Below, in pieces: positions 56,578-64,000 of a stretch of DNA of 64,000 bases. This DNA comes from CAZGSN01 sp964371655 (lineage in GTDB: Bacteria > Desulfobacterota > Binatia > HRBIN30). The stretch's first letter is position 1, and each line of letters begins with the position of its first letter. The notes under the pieces were generated by a model. It was not told the origin of the DNA, did not search any database, and was given only the letters and a program-made list of their open reading frames with translations. The position numbers were made by a program, and so were the translations under genes. The stretch is from contig CAYJOD010000004.1 of NCBI GenBank assembly GCA_964371655.1, positions 121,650 through 185,649 on the forward strand, read 5' to 3'.

Positions 56578-57680
56578 CCGATTTCACGAAGTCGTTTCCC
56601 GGCGGCAGCGCCATTACCGTCGGTCTACAGTTGGACACGGATGCGGCGCCCGTGACCGTTCTCTTCGGCCCCTCAGGGTCTGGCAAGACGACCATCCTAC
56701 GGTGCCTCGGTGGTCTCGAACGGCCCGACAGCGGACGCATTTGCATGGGCGACCAGATCTGGTTCGACGACGGCGCGGGTACTTGTCTGCCACCGCAGCA
56801 GCGACGGACCGGGTTTCTGTTCCAGGAGTATGCGCTGTTTCCGCACCTTACGGTTATGAAGAACATCGGCTTCGCGGTCCGCGGCGGACGAGCCGCACGG
56901 CAGGCGCGCGTCGCCAGCTTGCTGCGACTGCTCGATCTTCACGGTCTCGAGAACCGTTATCCGTCGCAGCTTTCCGGCGGCCAGCAGCAGCGTGTCGCAC
57001 TGGCGCGTGCACTTGCCACCGATCCGCAGCTTCTGCTGCTGGACGAGCCGCTCTCGGCGCTCGATGCTCCCACGCGTGAACCGCTCCGTCGCGAGCTCCG
57101 CCGCGTGTTGAGCAGCTGTGGTATCCCCACGCTGCTGGTTACCCACGATCGGGTCGAGGCGCTCACGCTCGGCGATCGGATCGTGGTCGTCGTCGACGGG
57201 CGCATCCGCCAGGCCGGACCCGTACATGAGGTATTCAGTCGCCCAACCGACCTCGCTGTGGCGCGCACGGTCGGGGTCGAAACCGTGGTCCCCGGTCGGG
57301 TCGTTTCATCAGTGGACGGTTTGCTTACGGTCGAGGTGGGTACGGTACAGCTGACGGCCTGCGATCCAGGGGACGTCGAGAGCAGCGTCTTTGTCTGCAT
57401 TCGCGCAGAAGAAGTTGTCCTCGAACGAGGACCGCTGCCGCGCATGAGCGCCCGCAATCACTTCAGTGGTTGCGTCGTCACAATCAATTCCGAAGGCCCA
57501 CTGCTGCGCGTGACCGTCGACTGTGGCTTTACGCTCGCCTCGCTGATCACCCGCCCGGCGTATGAGGACTTGGCCCTCGCTGTGGGCGAGACCGTGACTG
57601 CGGTCGTAAAGGCCATGTCCGTTCATGTCATTCCACGTCATGGCCCTCGTCCGACGCTGTCAGCACCCAGCGACCCTTGA
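56559..57680 (+). CDS. modC: Molybdate ABC transporter, ATP-binding protein
   Basis: A 373-residue ABC ATPase. Walker A is GPSGSGKTT (about residues 38-46), the Q-loop is RTGFLFQEYALFPHLTVMKN, the signature is QLSGGQQQRVALARAL, Walker B is LLLLDEPLSALD, and the H-loop is VTHDRVEAL. The C-terminal part holds one TOBE/Mop domain (RNHFSGCVVTINSEGPLLRV, then TLASLITRPAYEDLALAVGE). Start ATG 56559 overlaps modB by 19 bp. The last 56 bp overlap the start of a separate TOBE protein gene, so a second TOBE that some ModC proteins carry is split off. Confidence 0.94.
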   Translation: MAAALVADFTKSFPGGSAITVGLQLDTDAAPVTVLFGPSGSGKTTILRCLGGLERPDSGRICMGDQIWFDDGAGTCLPPQQRRTGFLFQEYALFPHLTVMKNIGFAVRGGRAARQARVASLLRLLDLHGLENRYPSQLSGGQQQRVALARALATDPQLLLLDEPLSALDAPTREPLRRELRRVLSSCGIPTLLVTHDRVEALTLGDRIVVVVDGRIRQAGPVHEVFSRPTDLAVARTVGVETVVPGRVVSSVDGLLTVEVGTVQLTACDPGDVESSVFVCIRAEEVVLERGPLPRMSARNHFSGCVVTINSEGPLLRVTVDCGFTLASLITRPAYEDLALAVGETVTAVVKAMSVHVIPRHGPRPTLSAPSDP

Positions 57681-57879
57681 AGGGACACCGCGCAACGTCT
57701 GGCGTGGCAGCGTCGACCGCCTGGATCGGGAAGGCGATCGCGTTCGTGTGGGCGTCAGCGGCACACCGGCGATCGTCGCCGAGATCACCCCGGCGGCCGT
57801 GGCCGCGCTGCACCTCGATGCCGGCGGCGAGGTGTGGGTCAGCGTCAAGGCGACAGAAATTACAACCTATCCGGCTTGA
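57625..57879 (+). CDS. Small TOBE-domain protein
   Basis: An 84-residue protein in another frame, overlapping modC by 56 bp. ATG 57640 is an internal alternative start. It contains one TOBE/Mop-like domain: TPRNVWRGSVDRLDREGDRV, then RVGVSGTPAIVAEITPAA, ending EVWVSVKATEITTYPA. TOBE domains bind molybdate or related oxyanions. It is either an independent molbindin-like protein or the second TOBE of ModC separated by a frameshift; the overlap favours the latter as ancestry. Confidence 0.7.
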   Translation: MSFHVMALVRRCQHPATLEGTPRNVWRGSVDRLDREGDRVRVGVSGTPAIVAEITPAAVAALHLDAGGEVWVSVKATEITTYPA

Positions 57880-58122
57880 GCGAAGCCTCTTCGTTGATGC
57901 GCATCTGGGAGGGGCGAATCTGGATGCCCAAACACCCAAATTACGTATCGGCCTACGTACGTGTCCTTATATGTCGACCCTCGCGAGGATCGTATAACTG
58001 CCGCCCGTGCGATTCACAGGACCAATCCATTTAGACTCAAGGTGCAAGTTCAGGTTGTACCGTCCCTGTGCCCGTTTTCCGTCAACCGCCGGCATCGGGC
58101 ACAGCGCGAATCGGTGCCGACG
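57880..58122. other. Intergenic region before PAS kinase gene
   Basis: No gene. A run of ACGTA words (TTACGTATCGG, then CCTACGTACGTG) lies near 57943-57963. It resembles no motif copy fully. Confidence 0.3.
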
Positions 58123-59019
<897 letters not shown>

Positions 59020-59078
59020 CCGACCGCGCGCCGCAGCGCGCCAACGGTGGGTCGTAGGCAGGGTGGGCACGCAGGCGC

Positions 59079-61679
59079 ATGGCTACCATTCTCATCGTCG
59101 ACGATCATCCGACTAACCGGGAGTTCCTCACCACACTCCTCGGTTACAACGGTCATCGATTGCTCGAAGCCGCCGACGGAGCCGAGGCCTTGCGGCTGGC
59201 GCATGCGGAGCGGCCCGATCTGGTGATCAGCGACATTCTGATGCCGACGATGGATGGATACGAATTCGTGCGTGGCTTGCGAGCGGATGCGACGGTCGCT
59301 GGTACTCCGGTGATCTTCTTCACGGCGCACTATCTGGAGCGGGAGACGCGTCGCCTGGCGCAGAAATGCGGAATTACCACTGTTCTCAGCAAGCCCGCGG
59401 AGCCTGAAGGCGTGCTGCAGGCCGTCGATGCGGCTCTCGGCGCCGCCGCGGTAGCCGCGTCGCAACGGCAGACGGAGCCGGAGTTTGATCGCGAGCATCT
59501 CCGCATCGTCACCGACAAGCTAGCTGAGAAGGTCGACGAGCTGACCGTGGTGAATCAGCGGCTTACCGCCCTCATCGAGCTGAGCCAGAAGTTGGCATCG
59601 GAGCGCGATCCCGTGCGCATTCTTGAAGGCCTCTGTCGCGCTGCCCGCGAAATCGTCGGCGCAAAGTACGCGACCGTGGTGATTGCGGGGGAAGATGGTC
59701 GCGCGCCGAAGCATTTCGTCACCGCTGGAATGACGGCGGACGTAGCCGAGCGACTGCGTTCGTCGCCGCTGCCGCCAGGATCGTTGGCAGGGCTTCTCGT
59801 CAAGTCCGGCGCGCTGCGCTGGCCCAGCCCGGGGGTGCACTCGGATGGGCTCGGACTGCCTTCGGGCTATCCTGCGCCGACGTCACTGCTGGCGGCCTCC
59901 GTCGGATCGCTGCATCGTGTCCACGGCTGGCTCTGCCTCACCGATAAGCTCGGCGCTGCAGAGTTCAGCGAGGACGAGGAAAACCTGGTGCGTGCCTTGG
60001 GCGGGCAAGTCGGCCGGATCTACGAAAATGGGAGCCTGTGCGTCGAGCTGCAGCAGCGCGCCAGCGAGTTGGAGCAGGAAGTAGAGGAGCGTGTGCAGGT
60101 GGAAGACGCTCTGCGCGCGAGCGAGATGCGGTTTCGGGCTCTCATTGAGCATAGCTCCGAGGCGATCGCGCTCGTCGCTTCCGACGGCTCCTTGAGCTAC
60201 GTGAGCCCCGTCGGCCGCGCGTTATTCGGCCAGCCGGTCGACGCAGACATCGGTCAGAACGCGTTCCAATCCGTGCATCCGGACGACCTTCCCAACCTCG
60301 CGGGACAATTCGCGCAGCTCCTGGAACAGCCCGGGAACCACATGACCGCCGAATTCCGTTATCGAGACCCGCTCGGTTCCTGGAGGTGGATCGAAGCGAC
60401 TGGAACCAACTGGCTGGGCGACCCCAGCCTACATTCCGTCGTCGTCAACTACCGCGAAATCACCGAACGCAAGCGCGCCGAGGAAGCGCGCGAGCACGAG
60501 GCACGGGTCGTTAGTGCCATCGGCAAAGTCGGGCAGGAGCTCATGATGGAGCTCGATTCTCCCGACCTGATGTCGTCTCTGTGTAAGATCACCGCCGACG
60601 TTCTCAGATGCGACTCCAGCCATACACTCTTGTGGCAGGAGGATGAGCAGATGTTCCGGCCGATTGCCGGATTCGGCTACACACTAGAAGAGGAACAGAG
60701 TGCGGCGACCCTTCGCCTACCGAGCAATCAGATGCAGGGCGTGTTGTCGCGTCTGGACGACGGTGACGTCGTGGAGGTCCGCCCAGTTCCGGGCGATATC
60801 CTGGCGCTGACACAACCTTGCGTCTCGACTCAACTGTGCCTGGCCTTGCGCCACCGCGGGGAGCTCATCGGCATCCATGTCGCCCGCCGGCGCGCCGACG
60901 CCGGTTCTTTTACGCCAACGGACCGACGCATTGCTCGCGGCGTTGCCCAGCTGGCCTCCCTGGCGCTCAGCCACGTGCGGGTGCGCAAGGACCTCGAACG
61001 CGCCGACCGCGTGAAGTCTGATTTCGTGGCGACGATGTCGCACGAGTTACGCACGCCGTTGAACATCATCATGGGTTACACGGATCTCGTACTCGATGGA
61101 GACTTCGGTGGCCTGCCTCTCGAGGCGAACGACGCCTTGCAGCGAGTCATGAAGAGCGCACATGAGCTTCTCAACCTGATCAACGCCACTCTCGACCTAG
61201 GTCGTCTCGACAAGGAACAGGTGGCCATCGATCCTCAGCCGATTTGCCTTGCCGACATGGTGAGCGAGATCCTAGAGGCACTCGGGCAAAAGCCCGAGGT
61301 CGACGTGGTCTGTGATGTTCCAGCGGATCTCTCTCTGCAGACCGATCCGGTCAAACTCAAGGTGATCCTGAGGAACGTGATCGCCAACGCGTTCAAGTTC
61401 ACCGAGAGCGGAACAGTGACGGTGAAGGCCACGGCACGCGAGGCGGGCGTGGAGATCTCCGTTTCGGACACCGGCGTGGGCATCGCGCCGGATGTCTTGC
61501 CGATCATTTTCGAGCAGTTTCGCCAAGGCGAGGAGGCGATGACGCGCCGCTTCGGCGGGGTAGGACTGGGCCTCTACATTGTGCGTAGGCTGCTCGATAT
61601 CCTGGCGGGCACGATCACCGTAGAAAGCGGCGTGGGCCGCGGCTCAACCTTCCAAGTGTCGCTACCGCGGCTTCCGTGA
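59079..61679 (+). CDS. Sensor kinase REC-GAF-PAS-GAF-HisKA-HATPase
   Basis: An 866-residue cytoplasmic kinase. The N-terminal receiver has MATILIVDDHPTNREFL and phospho-acceptor D52 in LVISDILMP, with VLSKPAEP. A coiled linker (about 125-170) precedes a GAF (about 175-330), then a PAS/PAC (about 350-470, ending ITERKRAEEA), a second GAF (about 490-640), HisKA with H655 in TMSHELRTPLNIIMGY, and an HATPase with VILRNVIANAFKFT, DTGVGIAP and GVGLGLYIVRRLLDI. It is closely related to the kinase at 9670 from the second GAF on. It starts 59 bp after the deleted PAS kinase and probably shares its transcript. Confidence 0.94.
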   Translation: MATILIVDDHPTNREFLTTLLGYNGHRLLEAADGAEALRLAHAERPDLVISDILMPTMDGYEFVRGLRADATVAGTPVIFFTAHYLERETRRLAQKCGITTVLSKPAEPEGVLQAVDAALGAAAVAASQRQTEPEFDREHLRIVTDKLAEKVDELTVVNQRLTALIELSQKLASERDPVRILEGLCRAAREIVGAKYATVVIAGEDGRAPKHFVTAGMTADVAERLRSSPLPPGSLAGLLVKSGALRWPSPGVHSDGLGLPSGYPAPTSLLAASVGSLHRVHGWLCLTDKLGAAEFSEDEENLVRALGGQVGRIYENGSLCVELQQRASELEQEVEERVQVEDALRASEMRFRALIEHSSEAIALVASDGSLSYVSPVGRALFGQPVDADIGQNAFQSVHPDDLPNLAGQFAQLLEQPGNHMTAEFRYRDPLGSWRWIEATGTNWLGDPSLHSVVVNYREITERKRAEEAREHEARVVSAIGKVGQELMMELDSPDLMSSLCKITADVLRCDSSHTLLWQEDEQMFRPIAGFGYTLEEEQSAATLRLPSNQMQGVLSRLDDGDVVEVRPVPGDILALTQPCVSTQLCLALRHRGELIGIHVARRRADAGSFTPTDRRIARGVAQLASLALSHVRVRKDLERADRVKSDFVATMSHELRTPLNIIMGYTDLVLDGDFGGLPLEANDALQRVMKSAHELLNLINATLDLGRLDKEQVAIDPQPICLADMVSEILEALGQKPEVDVVCDVPADLSLQTDPVKLKVILRNVIANAFKFTESGTVTVKATAREAGVEISVSDTGVGIAPDVLPIIFEQFRQGEEAMTRRFGGVGLGLYIVRRLLDILAGTITVESGVGRGSTFQVSLPRLP

Positions 61680-62258
61680 CGGTGCAGGCGAACGATTAGG
61701 ACAGAGGGAGAGGGAAGCTGGACTTCCTCCCTCTCCCCCTGAGACTGTCGATTTTCTCGATCGGCGCTTCAACCAGAACAACTCAGTTGGAACCACGGAT
61801 GGACGCTGATGAACGCGGAGAAGACCAGCCAGAATCCGGACATGCAGGGATTCAGGCGATGAATTCGCCCGGACGAAAACGATAGGCTTCGAAACGAATT
61901 GTGTCCCTTCCGAATCCGTATCCATCCGTGTTCATCCGCGGTTCGAATTAAGGTTTTCAGGTTCAACGCGAACTGTGTGCCATCGGGTACGGTGGGCATC
62001 GCCCGCCAATTCTGGGCGCCAGATCGGTGGGCACGGCCCACCCTACGCAATGATAAGGAAAGCCGGACCAGCCCTCGCGACGGCGTTGACGAGAGGCTTG
62101 CTGGTTGGTTATGTCCGCACCCCAATAACGATGGGCGTAAGGGTTCGACAGAGAAGACTGCTGTTGGTCAGGGGCTGGTCAGGCGTCTGATCGCTCAGCC
62201 GGCATCCATCACTGGTCTGTCCCTAATCTCGATCGTACACGGAGGAGGCGACTGCGAA
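61680..62258. other. Repeat-containing intergenic region
   Basis: No gene. It holds the inverted repeat at 61789-61946 and a short REP-like hairpin, GGTGGGCACGGCCCACC, near 62028-62045. The upstream extension of the aldehyde dehydrogenase frame is unlikely to be coding because GGAGGAGG marks the start at 62259. Confidence 0.55.
61789..61946. repeat. 158-bp inverted repeat
   Basis: One end is GGAACCACGGATGGACGCTG; the other, reverse-complemented, is GAACCGCGGATGAACACGG. This is the widespread ACCACGGATGAACACGGAT type of dispersed bacterial repeat, with no coding capacity. Confidence 0.6.
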
Positions 62259-63788
62259 ATGGCGATTGTTAAACCACTCAAGACAGGTCCCGACGGCAGA
62301 CGTCAGCTCGAGCTTTTCAGTCCGGCGACCCTCGAGTCGATCGGAACGATCACGTGCATGACGGCGGACGACGTGCGCAACCTCGTCGCCAAGGCACGCA
62401 AGGCGCAACCCGCCTGGGCCGCACTCAGCTTCGAAGAGCGCGGCGCGTATATGCTGAAAGCTCTGGAGATCCTGCTGGCGAAGCAGGACGACTTCATCAA
62501 CGTGATCGAGCGCGAGGGCCCCAAGCCGCGCCTGGATATCGTGCAGATGGACATCTTCCCCGTCTGCGACGCGCTTGGTTTCTACGCCAAGCAAGCGGCG
62601 ACGGTTCTGGCGACCCAGAAGGTGGAGCTCCACGGCGTCCTGGCCATGACCAAGGACCTCTACATCATGCACAAGCCGATGGGTGTCGCCGCGATCATCA
62701 GCCCGTGGAACGGGCCGTTCGTCCTGGCAATCGTCCCCGCCATTCAGGCGCTCATGGCCGGCAACACCGTGGTGGTCAAACCTTCGTCGGTCACGCCGAT
62801 GTCCGGGAAGCTGGTGGAAGACTTGTTCAAGATGGCGGGGGTGCCGGACGGCGTGGTGAGCGTCATCATCGGCGACAGCAAGTCGGGGCAGGCGCTCCTG
62901 GAAGCCGATATCGACAAGGTGACCTTCACCGGCAGCGTCTCGGTGGGCCGGCACGTGGCCATGACCTGCGCCGAACGCCTCATCCCATGCACCCTCGAGC
63001 TCGGCGGCAAGGATGCGATGATCATTTGCGCCGACGCCAACCTCGATAACGCCGCGGGCGGAGCCGTGGCCGGCTGCTTCATCAATAGCGGACAGTACTG
63101 CTGCGGGACCGAACGGGTCTACGTCGTCGAGTCGGTGGCCGCGGAGTTCATCAAGAAGGTGGTCGAGCGCACCTCCAAGCTGCGGCAGGCAACCGCGGGC
63201 GATTTCGACGTGGGAACCCTGTTCACGCCCGAGCAGCTGGAGACCGTCGAGCAGCACGTCGCCGACGCCGTCGCCAAGGGTGCCAAGGTGCTCGTCGGCG
63301 GCCGCCGCAATCCGAACCTCAAAGGCCTGTACTACGAGCCCACCGTGCTGGTGAATGTGAACAACGACATGCTGGTCATGACCGAGGAGACGTTCGGACC
63401 GGTCATGCCGATCGTTACCGTGAAGGATGACGACGAGGCCCTGCGGCTGGCGAACGACAGTGTCTTCGGTCTCTCGTCGAGCGTGTGGACCGAGAACATC
63501 GACAAGGGGATGGACTTGGCGCGACGCATGAGCTCTGGCAGCACCAACATCAACGACATGGCCGTGACCTTCGGCGTGTGTGAGGCGCCGTTCGGCGGCG
63601 TGCGCCACAGCGGCATCGGTCGATCGAACGGAGAGTACGGGCTCAAGGGCTACTGCAACGTCCACCCGGTCATCGTCGACAAGATGAGCGGAGCGGTGAC
63701 CGCCGACATGTATCCAACGAGTTTGGAGAAAGCGCAGATGATGCAGGAGACCTGTCGCGCTCTCTTCGGGACCACCTCCGGTTCCTGA
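62259..63788 (+). CDS. Aldehyde dehydrogenase family protein
   Basis: A 509-residue NAD(P)-dependent aldehyde dehydrogenase. ATG 62259 has GGAGGAGG about 10 bases upstream. Motifs: MGVAAIISPWNGPFVLAIVP (cofactor region), AGNTVVVKPSS, FTGSVSVGRHV, catalytic glutamate in LELGGKDAMIICADANLDN, catalytic cysteine in SGQYCCGTERVYV, and FEEG-type MTEETFGPVMPIVTV. The C-terminus has APFGGVRHSGIGRSNGEYGL. Two cysteines are adjacent at the active site (CC), so either could act. The substrate is not evident and no partner gene is adjacent. Confidence 0.93.
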   Translation: MAIVKPLKTGPDGRRQLELFSPATLESIGTITCMTADDVRNLVAKARKAQPAWAALSFEERGAYMLKALEILLAKQDDFINVIEREGPKPRLDIVQMDIFPVCDALGFYAKQAATVLATQKVELHGVLAMTKDLYIMHKPMGVAAIISPWNGPFVLAIVPAIQALMAGNTVVVKPSSVTPMSGKLVEDLFKMAGVPDGVVSVIIGDSKSGQALLEADIDKVTFTGSVSVGRHVAMTCAERLIPCTLELGGKDAMIICADANLDNAAGGAVAGCFINSGQYCCGTERVYVVESVAAEFIKKVVERTSKLRQATAGDFDVGTLFTPEQLETVEQHVADAVAKGAKVLVGGRRNPNLKGLYYEPTVLVNVNNDMLVMTEETFGPVMPIVTVKDDDEALRLANDSVFGLSSSVWTENIDKGMDLARRMSSGSTNINDMAVTFGVCEAPFGGVRHSGIGRSNGEYGLKGYCNVHPVIVDKMSGAVTADMYPTSLEKAQMMQETCRALFGTTSGS

Positions 63789-64000
63789 CGGCGGCGCTGA
63801 GCGGAGGTAGTCAACAGTCGACAGTCGACAGCGAACAGTCGACGGTAGGTCGGACCGGTCAGGGTGTGGGAGTTCCCGCGACTCACCGCTCCCTAACGAG
63901 GTTGTCTCAAAGCCTCGCCAAGGTGGTACAGGCTTCCAGCCTGTACCTGGAGTTTGGCCATCTGCGACTGGCGTGGAGATTGTTAGCGACAGGAACTTTT
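63789..64000. other. 3' end with short repeats and a REP palindrome
   Basis: Short direct repeats (AACAGTCGAC-like) at about 63813-63844 and a palindrome GGTACAGGCT-TCC-AGCCTGTACC at about 63925-63947. No gene before the window end. Confidence 0.5.

Noticed and set aside
62223..63665. Leftward open frame of 480 codons opposite aldehyde dehydrogenase
   Set aside because: Antisense shadow; no ribosome-binding site, no family.
63811..63846. Short AACAGTCGAC direct repeats as an iteron or origin
   Set aside because: Only three or four short imperfect units in a non-coding tail and no replication gene nearby.

Overview
This is a high-GC bacterial chromosome fragment of about 64 kb. It is Gram-negative in character: it encodes an Omp85-type barrel, a porin, a Tat signal, lipoboxes and many exported proteins. 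Thr-Pro-rich exported proteins, CsbD and BON stress proteins, and large PAS/GAF hybrid kinases resemble deltaproteobacterial-type uncultured lineages (for example Binatota/Desulfobacterota). That placement is inference; the window has no rRNA or other marker. A run of Ns inside homopolymer G/C (about 19.93-20.04 kb) shows the sequence is a scaffold, so adjacency across that point is unproven.

Layout. Positions 1-7.5 kb hold a leftward operon: nucleotide-transporter-like membrane protein, exported protein, MFS/HEAT-repeat protein, double cNMP-binding protein, exported kinase-fold protein and an internally deleted metallophosphoesterase. Positions 7.8-32.7 kb form a stress/envelope island. It has many small exported or membrane proteins, two CsbD proteins plus a CsbD-like one, a BON protein, a REC-PAS-GAF histidine kinase, a FixJ-type regulator, a P-type ATPase, an ice-binding-fold surface protein, phosphoketolase, an Omp85 barrel and a flavin split-barrel protein. 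Seven copies of one 35-bp motif lie upstream of genes across this island, the best candidate here for an undescribed regulon. Positions 33.1-42.2 kb hold a giant cyclic beta-1,2-glucan synthase-like gene carrying in-frame palindromic repeats. Positions 42.3-52.1 kb are an accessory zone: VapBC-like and HigBA-like toxin-antitoxin pairs, a HipA-like kinase, lipoproteins, a Gre-like factor, a YhhN protein, a Tat FAD oxidoreductase, and a GST gene fused by deletion to a broken ada. Positions 52.4-57.9 kb are a molybdate-type locus: XRE regulator with a periplasmic-binding-like sensor domain, porin, ModA, ModB, ModC and a small TOBE protein. Positions 58.1-61.7 kb carry two sensor kinases, one missing its ATPase domain. 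Positions 62.3-63.8 kb carry an aldehyde dehydrogenase.

Repeats are abundant: a 151-152 bp MITE in inverted orientation around 20.4-25.4 kb, a 157-bp MITE with two intergenic copies and one in-frame genic copy, a roughly 230-bp element with long terminal inverted repeats, and several REP-like palindromes. At least five genes are truncated or internally deleted with their N-termini intact. This suggests active deletion in the genome or local mis-assembly.
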